A stretch of 64,000 bases of DNA from UBA1227 sp045629305 (GCA_045629305.1 JAZQQZ010000002.1:1-64000); one strand, 5' to 3'. Shown: positions 8,400 to 17,367, counted from the stretch's first letter. Translations and numbers: made by a program. The notes: generated by a model not told the origin, from the letters alone.

Positions 8400-9434
8400 A
8401 TGGACGAAAGAAGACGCACCATATCTTCTGAGGAACAGATGATCGGTGAAGCTCTTATGCGTGTTTCTAACACACTTGAAGCTCAGCGACTCACTAAGTC
8501 CTTAGACTACCAGGAAAAATTAAGATCACGTTCTAACATCCGTCTTATCATTGCTATCATTTGCTTATTCGTAGCTATGATGATGATGGTAATCAGTGGA
8601 TCACTCCTCTTTGTTCTTTGGAGATACGCAGATCCAGTACTTGATACTGTAGTACCATTCCTTAAGAACGTAATGGGTGACTTCGGTGTAATTTGGGATG
8701 GCCTCGTTGAGTCATTGTCATACGTACCAGTTATGGTTGAACAGCTCACACGTCTCTTGGAACAGGTTATTATCATGCTTGAAGGCATCAATAAGATTGA
8801 CCTCGCTGGTATGATGAACTACTTGTCAGAGATGCTCGGCATGCTCGTTGGTATGATGAAGGGTCTCGACAGCGCTATGCAGGAAATTATGCCTCTTCTT
8901 CAGGATATGATGCAGGGTCTCGCAGATGGCGGTATCTCTGGTCTTCTTGAGGCTATGGGTATTGATCCAACAGCTATTGAAGCACTTATGGATGGCACTA
9001 TGGAGACACTTAGAGCTCTCGGTGGCATGCTTTCAGCTACAAGCACAATGGTTATTGATGAAGTTGTTCCAGCTATCGCTGCAATTGATCTTGACCCAGA
9101 TGACGTTAAGAATCTTGTTGATAGCATCGGTGGCGTAATGAATGACCTTACTGCTTCTATCGAAGAGAACGTTACAAAGTCTGATATTGATAAGCTCGTT
9201 CAGGGCGGTGGCGCTCTTGTTAACGGTATCGGCGGTGCTCTTGAAAGAGTTGGCGCTGGTCTCGATGACATTAAGACAGAAGATATTCAGGCAGTTGTTG
9301 CAGCTGGTTCAGATCTCCTTCAGGGACTTTCAACAGCTCTTTCTGAAATCGGTGGTATGCTTTCAGGTATTACTATCAGCACAGAGGGCGGTCTTTGGGA
9401 TATCCTCAAACTTCTCGGTATTGGCTTTGGCTAA
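8400..9434 (+). CDS. Membrane protein of unknown function with long amphipathic helices
   Basis: 344 residues, no family recognised. Residues 1-45 are charged and probably cytoplasmic. One strong membrane segment lies at about 49-75 and includes an MMMM run. The remaining 260 residues are almost entirely predicted amphipathic helix, rich in Met, Leu, Gly, Ala and Asp, with repeated GG/GM spacings (MLGMLVGMMKGL, GGALVNGIGGAL). The style resembles a helical bundle or coiled-coil repeat protein. Codon use is narrow and the promoter and GTGAGG ribosome binding site are good, which suggests high expression (inference). Monocistronic, followed by a strong terminator. Confidence 0.75.
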   Translation: MDERRRTISSEEQMIGEALMRVSNTLEAQRLTKSLDYQEKLRSRSNIRLIIAIICLFVAMMMMVISGSLLFVLWRYADPVLDTVVPFLKNVMGDFGVIWDGLVESLSYVPVMVEQLTRLLEQVIIMLEGINKIDLAGMMNYLSEMLGMLVGMMKGLDSAMQEIMPLLQDMMQGLADGGISGLLEAMGIDPTAIEALMDGTMETLRALGGMLSATSTMVIDEVVPAIAAIDLDPDDVKNLVDSIGGVMNDLTASIEENVTKSDIDKLVQGGGALVNGIGGALERVGAGLDDIKTEDIQAVVAAGSDLLQGLSTALSEIGGMLSGITISTEGGLWDILKLLGIGFG

Positions 9435-9474
9435 TAACTAGATATTAATCATAGAGCAGATTAATCTATAAACT

Positions 9475-9507
9475 AGGCTCGCATGGGTTCCCATGCGAGC
9501 CTTCTTT
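9475..9507 (+). terminator. Intrinsic terminator
   Basis: A 13-bp GC-rich stem (9475-9487 with 9490-9502), effectively with a tetraloop, is followed by TCTTT. It follows the amphipathic membrane protein gene by about 40 bases. Confidence 0.8.
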
Positions 9508-9523
9508 AATTATTTGGTATATT

Positions 9524-9551
9524 TACAATATTCTATATTTGATTATATAAT
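9524..9551 (+). promoter_or_regulatory. Candidate promoter for the GDPD-like gene
   Basis: TTGGTA at 9524-9529, a 16-base spacer and TATAAT at 9546-9551, about 65 bases before the ATG at 9617. Confidence 0.45.
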
Positions 9552-9616
9552 ACCTTTATTATTTGATTATTTTATGGTAAAATGAGCACATCAAATGCAA
9601 AGGGTAGTGAGAAATC

Positions 9617-11167
9617 ATGAAAAAGTTTGTCTCATTCATACTGTGTTTAGTCCTTGTTTTTAGTTTCTCGGTTTCAGCATTTGCTAAGACAGATAAGAAG
9701 AAAGAAACGAAGACAGAGGATGCAGATTATGCACTTATCTTTGAAAACGCAAATGGTAGAGTGCTTTCTGTTGCAAAGTATGGCGATGCAAGAAATTATC
9801 CTGAGAATTCACTTGAAGGAATTAAAGCTTGCTTAGAATATGGTATTGATATAGTATCAGTTAATGTTCAGAAGACCAATGATGATCAGTTAGTCCTTTT
9901 GACATCATCAGATCTCTCCATAACATGCGCTAAGAAAGAGAATGGAACATTCGTAGGTGGTTCTGTTTCCGATTATACACTTGAAGAACTTCAGGACGGT
10001 TTCGTTCTTAAAGAGGGACACGGTGGAATTCTTGCTACCGCAACCGAATATAAGCCAGCATCTCTTGCTGATGCAATTAAAGCCGTAAAAGGTAAGGGTA
10101 TGCTTCTTATAAATGATGGTTGGCAGTATGCCAAAGAAATCGATACACTTGCAGCAGAACTTGGTGCAAGTAAGTCAGTTATTTTACGTGACGCAACAAG
10201 TACTAAGGAAATAAAGGCTTTCCTTGATGGCGGCGAGCATGTATATGTTTCAGCTTTCTTCGGACCTGAGTCAGACGGAAAAGCTAAGGATTTCGTTGAT
10301 GGTGCGATTAACGCTGGTGCTCTTTTCGTAGAACTTAGAGGTGAATATTCAACTGATAAGATATTTAAAGATAATGTTCTCTCAAAGTTCGCTAATAAAG
10401 GTAGAGCATTCGTATCTATGACAGAAGAGTCATATTGCGGCGAATGCGAAGATAGATCAACAGGATGGGATCAAGTAATAGGAATGGGCGTATCTGTAAT
10501 TGAGACAGATTATCCTAAAGAGCTTGCGACTCATCTAAAACAGATTGAATCTTACCGTAAAGAACTCGTAACTCTTATGGCAACAGCTGATGAGAAGATA
10601 GGTTCTAAGGATTATACCAAGGTAACAATTAAGAATCTTGAAACTGCTAAGGATAACGCACTTGAAATATCTTCTAAGGGTGCAGTTACTTATGAGCAGA
10701 TTGATTCAGTAAGATATGAACTTCTTGAGGCGCTTGATGATCTTGATGTTTCTGACGGCAAGAATGATAAGGTTAGACTTCCGGGTTGGTTAATCTTTAT
10801 TATTATAATTGCTGCAATCGTAATTGCCCTTGCTCTTGCAATCGTTGGTCTTCGTATATATAACAAAGTTAAGAAGAGCAACAGGAGAGTTAAGAAGGTA
10901 AAGGATAACTTCCAGATTATTGCTCCGGAAGGAAATGATTCACTTACTTCTATCACAGGCGAAGATCTTACAGTAGAGGATTTCGCTATTCCTGAGGATG
11001 AGGAGGAGACTCCTGCTGAAGAGGAAGAAGAGGCTCCTGTTGAGGAGGAAGCTCCAAAGGAACCAGAGAAGGAAGAAAAGGACCTTTCGAAGAAGGCTGA
11101 TGAATATATTAAAGCTGACGAAGAAAAGGTTGAACAATTAACTTTCGATTCACAGATAGAAGAATAA
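9617..11167 (+). CDS. Degenerate glycerophosphodiester phosphodiesterase-like envelope protein
   Basis: 516 residues with type I topology. A signal peptide ends near residue 23 (FAF/SAFAK region). An extracellular TIM-barrel-like domain follows (about 35-310), then a helical stretch, a membrane helix at about 391-412, a basic stop-transfer run and a very acidic cytoplasmic tail. The domain recalls GDPD enzymes through its YPENSLEG segment (family PENT motif) and the spacing of the next strands. The family's catalytic residues look replaced: His-Arg by Lys-Tyr, Glu-x-Asp by Ser-x-Asn, and the His-Asp pair by non-acidic residues. It is therefore probably non-enzymatic, perhaps a binding or scaffold protein. 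The family assignment is by eye. Confidence 0.6.
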   Translation: MKKFVSFILCLVLVFSFSVSAFAKTDKKKETKTEDADYALIFENANGRVLSVAKYGDARNYPENSLEGIKACLEYGIDIVSVNVQKTNDDQLVLLTSSDLSITCAKKENGTFVGGSVSDYTLEELQDGFVLKEGHGGILATATEYKPASLADAIKAVKGKGMLLINDGWQYAKEIDTLAAELGASKSVILRDATSTKEIKAFLDGGEHVYVSAFFGPESDGKAKDFVDGAINAGALFVELRGEYSTDKIFKDNVLSKFANKGRAFVSMTEESYCGECEDRSTGWDQVIGMGVSVIETDYPKELATHLKQIESYRKELVTLMATADEKIGSKDYTKVTIKNLETAKDNALEISSKGAVTYEQIDSVRYELLEALDDLDVSDGKNDKVRLPGWLIFIIIIAAIVIALALAIVGLRIYNKVKKSNRRVKKVKDNFQIIAPEGNDSLTSITGEDLTVEDFAIPEDEEETPAEEEEEAPVEEEAPKEPEKEEKDLSKKADEYIKADEEKVEQLTFDSQIEE

Positions 11168-11172
11168 AATAA

Positions 11173-11210
11173 AAGAGCTTCACGATATTTCGTGAAGCTC
11201 TTATTTTTTT
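11173..11210. terminator. Bidirectional intrinsic terminator
   Basis: A 13-bp perfect stem (11173-11185 with 11190-11202) has a TATT loop and is followed by a T run. It lies between the convergent GDPD-like and GGDEF genes. Confidence 0.85.
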
Positions 11211-11218
11211 ATTCTCTA

Positions 11219-12397
11219 TTACCTTGGGTCGGGATCTGGAACCTTAGGCATATCGTGGTTGTAAACTGTGCCTACGATACGGTTACGGCCTGTTTCCTTA
11301 GCAATGTAGAGATGATCATCAGCAACACCTATAAAGCTCTCTGTGGTCTTCATAGAGCTATTAAGTTCTGCAACACCGCCACTGATTGTTACAGGGCGAT
11401 CAATCTCTTCTGCAATCTTAAGGCCTGCAAATGTCTGACGAATCTGGTCTGCTCTGTTGATGGCAACTTCTTCAGATGCACCAGGCATAACGAGTACGAA
11501 TTCCTCACCGCCGTAACGGGATACGATATCATAATCTCTGCAGCTCTTCATGAGTGTGCTTGCAAGGGCTTTAATAACTTCATCACCGATAAGGTGACCG
11601 TAATCATCATTGATTCTCTTGAACTTATCGATATCGAACATTACGACTGCCATTTTCTTGTCCTGTGCTACTGCACTTTCCATTCCGCTTTCGAGATACT
11701 TGATGAGAAAACGTCTGTTGTAAGCGCCAGTGAGAGGATCTTTTACTGCAAGTTCCTCCATCTGAGCAAGAAGACGATCTGTCTTAGCTTGCTGCTTCTC
11801 GAAGCTGCGGGAGAGGATCTTTACAAGAACGGCAATACATGCTGCAACTACTACGAAGTCGCAAAGTGTATCGATGTACTGGTTTCCTGTTTCTGCATTA
11901 TATGTACATAATTTATTGATGATATCGTTAAGACCCCACCAGTTGTTCTTGTCTGCAAGTATAAGTACAGAGTAGCCTATGGTTGCAGCAATGCAAACTA
12001 TAGCTCCTTGTAGTACATTGTTAAGCATAAGAACTGAGAATACAATTGCAATAACGAAATATATTGGCATTCCGCTGTTGATACCACCAAGGGTGATATA
12101 TAGGAACGGCATAATAAGGAAGTTCATTCCAAGTGCAACTACCGCAATCAAAATATTGAGGTCCTTGATTGCAAGAGACAATGGATAGAGAGCAAGACAA
12201 GTTACTGTACATGCTATACATGCCCAAATACCAAGATTGGAATTATCTCCTGCTGTAGATTGACTTATTATATTGGCAATTGTTGCGAGAAGTGAGAATA
12301 TAGGACCGCCTACACAAACGATATTAAAGAAACGTCGTTTTACAGGCACGTTGTCGCCGAACAATCCCTCGAAAAATGAATATATCTTATTGTACAT
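11219..12397 (-). CDS. Membrane diguanylate cyclase (GGDEF)
   Basis: 392 residues. About six membrane helices (residues 20-200) are followed by a short coiled linker and a GGDEF domain (about 218-385) that makes c-di-GMP from two GTP. The active-site motif is intact (RYGGEEF) and a complete RxxD inhibitory site (RDYD) sits five residues before it, so product inhibition is expected. The sensor resembles no named MASE domain I can recall, but it shares a GMPIYFV segment with its neighbour at 12424. The start is supported by AAAGGAG. The two cyclase genes are 26 bases apart and are probably a duplication. Confidence 0.9.
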   Translation of the reverse strand: MYNKIYSFFEGLFGDNVPVKRRFFNIVCVGGPIFSLLATIANIISQSTAGDNSNLGIWACIACTVTCLALYPLSLAIKDLNILIAVVALGMNFLIMPFLYITLGGINSGMPIYFVIAIVFSVLMLNNVLQGAIVCIAATIGYSVLILADKNNWWGLNDIINKLCTYNAETGNQYIDTLCDFVVVAACIAVLVKILSRSFEKQQAKTDRLLAQMEELAVKDPLTGAYNRRFLIKYLESGMESAVAQDKKMAVVMFDIDKFKRINDDYGHLIGDEVIKALASTLMKSCRDYDIVSRYGGEEFVLVMPGASEEVAINRADQIRQTFAGLKIAEEIDRPVTISGGVAELNSSMKTTESFIGVADDHLYIAKETGRNRIVGTVYNHDMPKVPDPDPR

Positions 12398-12423
12398 TAT
12401 CTAGTAGCTCCTTTCAGGAGTAT

Positions 12424-13575
12424 TTATATGTCTGCTGAGCCTTTCCAAATTATCTTATTTCTGCCTGTTTCTTTAGCAGTATAGAGATGTTCGTCAGCTG
12501 CAGCGATAAATTCTTCAACGGTATTAAATGTTCCAACATATCCTGCAACGCCACCGCTGACAGTAACCTGTCTTGTAAGCGCCTCTGAGAAAGTTGAGTT
12601 TTCAACTTTGACTCTAATTTGCTCGGCACGAGCATAGGCCGTCTCTTCAGATGCACCTGGCATTACCAGGATGAATTCCTCACCACCGTAGCGAGCAACT
12701 ACATCATAGTTGCGGCAACTATTGATGAGGACGGTTGCAAATCCTTTGATGACATCATCTCCTACTAGGTGTCCGAAGTCATCGTTGACACGTTTGAATT
12801 TATCTATATCAAACATTATGATTGAAAGAGGAGCGTGAGTCTCGTGGTGTTTCTCAATACCTGACTCGATATATTTAAGAAGGAAACGTCTATTATATGC
12901 GCCTGAGAGAGGATCTTTAACTGAGAGTTCCTCGAGCTGCTTTAGAAGCTCGTTGGTACGCTTTTGCTGGAACTCGAAGCAGAGTGCAAGGACCTTAACG
13001 AGAACTGATGTGGAAAGTCCAACGGTGAAGAAGTCCATTGCTTCATCGAGATACATTGCCCATTCAGGCATGATAAAGAATGTATCTGTGAGTGTGTCAG
13101 CATATTTTGCTGAGAAATAGAAGACGAGTGCGTACCAGATTGACTCCAGTACCATCATCACAATCATTGGCTTCCAGTCTAGCATCAGTACCGTAAAGAC
13201 TAGACCCATAACAAAGTATATTGGCATTCCACTTCCGATTCCACCAACCGTAACGAAAAGGCCAGGGAAGAGGACAAAGTTAAGGCCGATGAGGCAAACC
13301 ATAATTGCAAAGTTTAAGTTCTTTGAGATATGGAATAATGCAAAGGTGAGAAGGAAGAATACAATACATGCGAAGCATATAAGCATTCCATATAGTCCCA
13401 TATCCCAGAAAGGAACACCCTCTGCGGCACTAACTCTTGCTATTGAAATACCTGAAGCGAGGGTGGCGAGAACTGTAGCAAGTGCGCCACCGAGGCTTGC
13501 GAAATTAAAGAAGCGCTCACGTAGTGGAAGTTGATCACCAAATAGAGAAAGCGCAAGGTTCTTTAGACGTTCCAT
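12424..13575 (-). CDS. Membrane diguanylate cyclase (GGDEF), paralogue
   Basis: 383 residues from the ATG at 13575, which is preceded by AGAGGGG; the frame is open further upstream but without a good ribosome binding site. Six or so membrane helices precede a GGDEF domain with an intact RYGGEEF and an RNYD inhibitory site. It is colinear with its downstream neighbour, including the N-terminal FFN-x2-x-x-GG and GMPIYFV segments, so it is a tandem paralogue. Both probably contribute to the c-di-GMP pool that the HD-GYP protein at 47005 degrades. Confidence 0.9.
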   Translation of the reverse strand: MERLKNLALSLFGDQLPLRERFFNFASLGGALATVLATLASGISIARVSAAEGVPFWDMGLYGMLICFACIVFFLLTFALFHISKNLNFAIMVCLIGLNFVLFPGLFVTVGGIGSGMPIYFVMGLVFTVLMLDWKPMIVMMVLESIWYALVFYFSAKYADTLTDTFFIMPEWAMYLDEAMDFFTVGLSTSVLVKVLALCFEFQQKRTNELLKQLEELSVKDPLSGAYNRRFLLKYIESGIEKHHETHAPLSIIMFDIDKFKRVNDDFGHLVGDDVIKGFATVLINSCRNYDVVARYGGEEFILVMPGASEETAYARAEQIRVKVENSTFSEALTRQVTVSGGVAGYVGTFNTVEEFIAAADEHLYTAKETGRNKIIWKGSADI

Positions 13576-13630
13576 AGAAAACCCCTCTATATAATATTTA
13601 CAATTAATTGTATTATACCATAAATATAGA

Positions 13631-13660
13631 AAAAGTCCCATATAAATATGGGACTTTTTT
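13631..13660 (-). terminator. Intrinsic terminator after exonuclease III
   Basis: A 12-bp stem (13631-13642 with 13647-13658) has a TAAA loop. Minus-strand transcript is T-rich beyond it. It separates xth from the GGDEF pair. Confidence 0.75.
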
Positions 13661-13668
13661 TATAAAAT

Positions 13669-14430
13669 TTAAATTTCGAAATCGAGTTCTACAGGGCAGT
13701 GGTCACTGCCGAAAATCTCATTGTGAATTTTAGAATCCACTATGCTGTCCTTACCGTTCTCGGAAACAAGGAAGTAATCAATACGCCATCCTGAGTTGTT
13801 CGCACGTGCATTGAAACGATATGACCACCAAGAATATTTGACTGTATCTGGATAGAGATATCGGAATGAATCGATGAAACCAGAATTAAGAAGCTCGCCA
13901 AATTTACCTCTCTCTTCATTTGAGAAGCCGGCGTTGCCGACATTGGATTTAGGATTCTTAAGATCGATTTCGTTGTGTGCGACATTTAGGTCGCCGCATA
14001 CAACGACCGGCTTCTTTTTCGCAAGTTCACCAGCGTAAGCACGGAACTTGTCTTCCCAGTCCATTCTAAAATCGATTCTGCGAAGTCCATCTTGTGCATT
14101 AGGCACATAGAGGGTAATGAAGTAGTATTTTGGGAATTCCAGTGTGATTGCGCGGCCCTCTGCATCATGGTCGGGGCTGCCGATTCCGTAGGTTACGGCA
14201 ATCGGTTCCTCCTTGCTGAAGATGGCCGTGCCTGAATATCCTTTTTTCTCGGCATAGTTCCAATACTGATGATATCCAGGTAAATCTAGTTCAATTTGTC
14301 CCGCTTGGAGCTTTGTCTCTTGGAGACAGAAAATATCTGCATTAAGTTCATTGAATGATTTGATGAAATCTTTACCGACACAGGCTCTTATTCCATTTAC
14401 ATTCCATGATATGAATTTCTTACTTTCCAT
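13669..14430 (-). CDS. xth: Exodeoxyribonuclease III (AP endonuclease)
   Basis: 253 residues from the ATG at 14430. The frame is open upstream, but homology begins at FISWNVNGIRA and an AAGGAA lies about 14 bases before this ATG. It is an EEP-fold nuclease acting on abasic sites and 3' blocked ends in DNA repair. Visible catalytic residues are the metal-binding Asn of SWNVNG, the Glu of LQETKL, the Asp/Asn pair of GDLNVAH and the Asp-His of GSDHCPV. The start overlaps the end of mltG by 11 bases, so the two are cotranscribed. Confidence 0.92.
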   Translation of the reverse strand: MESKKFISWNVNGIRACVGKDFIKSFNELNADIFCLQETKLQAGQIELDLPGYHQYWNYAEKKGYSGTAIFSKEEPIAVTYGIGSPDHDAEGRAITLEFPKYYFITLYVPNAQDGLRRIDFRMDWEDKFRAYAGELAKKKPVVVCGDLNVAHNEIDLKNPKSNVGNAGFSNEERGKFGELLNSGFIDSFRYLYPDTVKYSWWSYRFNARANNSGWRIDYFLVSENGKDSIVDSKIHNEIFGSDHCPVELDFEI

Positions 14431-15358
14431 AATAATATTTATATTCCTTAGTGAAAGTTTTGTAGTCGTAATAGTAGTGGAATTTTCCATCTTTGTCTGT
14501 GAAAAAGTAGTAATAATCTGTATCCTCAGGCCAAAGAGCGGCAATTATTGCGGCACGAGTTGGATTGGAAACGGGACCCTTTGGGAGACCACGTACTTTG
14601 AGATCATATCCATTGTTGGTGTTATATGCTGCGAAAAGAGCATCTTTGTCGAGGTTGTTTTCTTTTATGTAGTCAGCAAGTTTAACATCAATATATTGAC
14701 GTGTTACATCACTGCCAATATAGCCAAATCCCTTCTCTGGATGGGCTAGTCTGTTGGTGAAAACAGAGGATACTTTACGCATCTCACGAAGGCCTTCAGA
14801 ATTGGATTTCAAATTGGCTTCGGCCTGGATAACTGATGCAAGAATGATTACTTGGTCCATTGTCATGCCACGCTCTGCTGCGCGGTCATAAATTGAGCAA
14901 TCTCCGTATCCATACGTCTCTTTATCGATAACCTCTGACATCTTCTTATCCATAGCGGTAAGAAGCTTTTTAAGAACACGTGCAGGGTCATCATCCTTGT
15001 AGAATTCATATGTCTCAGGATAGAGATATCCCTCGAGAAGAAAGACTTTGTTTTCTACCGTTACACCTTCGAGAAGACGGTCGTAGCCTTCAGGCATCTT
15101 CTGGCATTCTGCAAGGAATGCAGATGCACTGCAGACACCTTTTTCCTCGAGTGTCTCAGCAATACGAAGCGCGGTGAGACCCGGCTTTATAAGTACTTTT
15201 ACAGTCTCACGCGCCGGAGTAGTTGTTGCTTCATCTGGATTCTCTCCGAATCCGAGTTGGTATGCAATCTTTTTACAACCGGTGAATGAGAAAAGAAAAG
15301 TTAAAATTATTGTTGTTGTAAGAAGAATAGAAATACATTTCTTTAAGGTATTATTCAT
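14420..15358 (-). CDS. mltG: Endolytic murein transglycosylase
   Basis: 312 residues. Its N-terminal hydrophobic segment ends in FTGC (Cys28), so it is probably a lipoprotein, where E. coli MltG is a single-pass membrane protein. A LysM-like region (VLIKPGLTALRIAETL) precedes the YceG domain with LEGYLYPETYEF. The catalytic Glu is expected at about residue 181 in ILASVIQAE. The enzyme cleaves nascent peptidoglycan and limits glycan length. It is first in a two-gene unit with xth. Confidence 0.9.
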   Translation of the reverse strand: MNNTLKKCISILLTTTIILTFLFSFTGCKKIAYQLGFGENPDEATTTPARETVKVLIKPGLTALRIAETLEEKGVCSASAFLAECQKMPEGYDRLLEGVTVENKVFLLEGYLYPETYEFYKDDDPARVLKKLLTAMDKKMSEVIDKETYGYGDCSIYDRAAERGMTMDQVIILASVIQAEANLKSNSEGLREMRKVSSVFTNRLAHPEKGFGYIGSDVTRQYIDVKLADYIKENNLDKDALFAAYNTNNGYDLKVRGLPKGPVSNPTRAAIIAALWPEDTDYYYFFTDKDGKFHYYYDYKTFTKEYKYYYGK

Positions 15359-15426
15359 ATAATATCTCCATTTCCTTTAATATAAGTATTTTACTTTTAA
15401 TATGGAAATAAAGCAAGAAAAACCGT

Positions 15427-15455
15427 AGGGCCCTCTGCCATTGGCAGAGGGCCCT
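15427..15455 (-). terminator. Intrinsic terminator after the DUF362 gene
   Basis: A 13-bp perfect GC-rich stem (15427-15439 with 15443-15455) has a 3-base loop and is followed on the minus strand by a GGTTTTT tract. It isolates the DUF362 gene from mltG. Confidence 0.8.
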
Positions 15456-15496
15456 AACTGTAGCCTGTATTAAAAGTTCCCTAGAACTTTAATATC

Positions 15497-17203
15497 TTAT
15501 TTCTTGTAGTACTTAATAGCACCTGGCATACCTGTAAGTGAGCCAGCGAAGTCAAGCATATCTGTGATAGCTGAAACCTTCTCCTGTGTTGTAAGCTTTG
15601 GAATTGGCCATGAGATATAATCCTTCTGTGCATCCTCAGCAGAAAGTGGAGGAAGCTCGAAGATCTTATCTTCATGATGCTTTGGAACGTCTACAGCCTT
15701 GCCCTGGAGAATCCACTTGCCTCTGTAGAACATTGTACCAAGAAGGCAAGGAACAGCGATTGGAATAAGAGCTGTGTTGCCCCATGGACGAAGCTGTGGG
15801 TTAACAACGCCAAGAGCGTTACATGTAGCGTTAAGGCACTCTGCAGGGTTGCAGCAGCCTCTGATTGGATAATCAGCGATTGAAAGCATATCTTCGCCGC
15901 AGCAAAGACCCATAACCATAATCTTCTTGCCACCGTTTACGATGTCGTTCTTTGTATATGGCTTACCGTTCTTGTCGAACCAGTACTTAGTGCCATCGAT
16001 TTCAACACCAGGACCTTCAACGATGAAGAGATCTGGGTTATGTGGCTTAGCTGGGCCGTATAAAGCACCAGCGAATCCCATACCGATAGATGAAAGGCAT
16101 CCGCCTACGCAAGCCTGCTCAAGAGCAAATGCTTCGTCTGGTGTTACGTTATTAGGATCTGTGATCTTAGGAGCGCCTGGAAGTGTGTGACCAGCAAGAG
16201 CTACAAGACCTGGGAAGTTGTCAGCGATTTCGCCACGCATAACTGATGGGCAAGCTGGACGGAATGGAGTAACGCGAACGTTACCAACGATTTCAACATC
16301 CTTGTCGCCGAAGCCACGCTTGTCAGCTTCCTGGATGAGCTTGTTCTCGTTAGGATCGAAGCCCATCATGTAAGTTGTGATACGGTCAGCTTCTACAGAC
16401 TGGTTAGAAGCAACGATCATATGAACATCAACAGGATCAACAGGTGCAGGTGTGTTACCTTCACCACCGATGATACCATCGATTACTGTAAGGTTTGGCT
16501 TGAAGAGATAAAGCATATCTGCAAGCTTCTTGTTGATGTCGTGAGTATGGTTACGCTCACGAAGGAAGTAAGGAATTGTACCCATAGCGTTCTTGAAACC
16601 AAGAGTAACACCTGTGTAGATGTTAGTCTTCATCTTAGGAACTGAGATGTAGAATGCCTTACCGTTTACGATGTCGTCAAATGTATCTGGAATAAGGATT
16701 TCTTTCATTACTTCTGCTTTTGGAAGCATGTAACGAACTACAGGACGTCTCTCAAGAGGAACGAGCTGTGCACCATACTGCTTAGCAATCCAGTCATAGT
16801 GTGTGATCTTGAAAGAACCTGCTGCAGGGAATGGCTTACCTGATGACTCGGCAATGATGATGTTAGGGTTGTACTGCTTAACCCAGTTTACTACTGCCTC
16901 GAATACACGTGGGTCAGTTGTCTCTGGGAAGTCAGCGCCACCGTCTTTGTCATAGTAACCAGAATTGTGATAAACGTTTACAAGGTTTGGCTTGATGATT
17001 ACTTTCTCGTAACCAGCCATGTCCTTAGCGATGCCTGTACGCTCGTTAAGGTCGTCGAGAGCTGCAAAAACTGTATCGCGAATTGCTTTTACATCTTCTC
17101 TGTGGAAATAGTCGTATGTGCCATAGTTGTCAGGAAGGGCAACATAATCCTTAGAGTAGTCCATTACTGGAGCATCTTTAAGGATGACATAACTCTTTGC
17201 CAT
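15497..17203 (-). CDS. DUF362-family protein with a Cys-rich C-terminus
   Basis: 568 residues, cytosolic, with no signal or membrane segment. The first 330 residues match the DUF362 fold: the VIIKPNLVN segment, the IIIAESSG strand, the KMKT-x-IYTGVTLGFKNAMG segment and the VIDGIIGGEGNTP segment. The C-terminal 200 residues carry a cluster of cysteines (LCCGED, GCCNPAEC, NATC) that could bind a metal or Fe-S cluster. DUF362 members have no single established reaction, so none is given here. A near-perfect AAGGAGG, a good promoter and uniform codon choice suggest strong expression. Monocistronic. Confidence 0.8.
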   Translation of the reverse strand: MAKSYVILKDAPVMDYSKDYVALPDNYGTYDYFHREDVKAIRDTVFAALDDLNERTGIAKDMAGYEKVIIKPNLVNVYHNSGYYDKDGGADFPETTDPRVFEAVVNWVKQYNPNIIIAESSGKPFPAAGSFKITHYDWIAKQYGAQLVPLERRPVVRYMLPKAEVMKEILIPDTFDDIVNGKAFYISVPKMKTNIYTGVTLGFKNAMGTIPYFLRERNHTHDINKKLADMLYLFKPNLTVIDGIIGGEGNTPAPVDPVDVHMIVASNQSVEADRITTYMMGFDPNENKLIQEADKRGFGDKDVEIVGNVRVTPFRPACPSVMRGEIADNFPGLVALAGHTLPGAPKITDPNNVTPDEAFALEQACVGGCLSSIGMGFAGALYGPAKPHNPDLFIVEGPGVEIDGTKYWFDKNGKPYTKNDIVNGGKKIMVMGLCCGEDMLSIADYPIRGCCNPAECLNATCNALGVVNPQLRPWGNTALIPIAVPCLLGTMFYRGKWILQGKAVDVPKHHEDKIFELPPLSAEDAQKDYISWPIPKLTTQEKVSAITDMLDFAGSLTGMPGAIKYYKK

Positions 17204-17254
17204 TTTTAGAATCCTCCTTACGAAATATTAATATATTAATAAATAGCATTAGAA

Positions 17255-17283
17255 AGTATAGCATAATAGGTTAATAGATACAA
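17255..17283 (-). promoter_or_regulatory. Predicted sigma-A promoter for the DUF362 gene
   Basis: On the minus strand, TTGTAT (17278-17283), a 17-base spacer and TATACT (17255-17260), about 50 bases before the start codon. Confidence 0.6.
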
Positions 17284-17323
17284 TTGAAAATGTGAAATTT
17301 TATCAAACGTCATATTTTGATAA

Positions 17324-17358
17324 GAACAAGCTCCTACCTTTATAGTAGGAGCTTGTTC
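17324..17358 (-). terminator. Intrinsic terminator
   Basis: A 14-bp perfect stem (17324-17337 with 17345-17358) has a 7-base loop. It lies just downstream of the unknown minus-strand gene ending at 17368. Confidence 0.8.
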
Positions 17359-17367
17359 TAATATTTA

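Noticed and set aside
11192..11911. 239-codon plus-strand open frame
   Set aside because: It lies wholly antisense to the GGDEF domain at 11219-12397, has odd Cys-rich composition and no ribosome binding site.
14431..14544. 38-residue extension of exonuclease III
   Set aside because: It overlaps the end of mltG and lies before the conserved family start; no ribosome binding site supports it.
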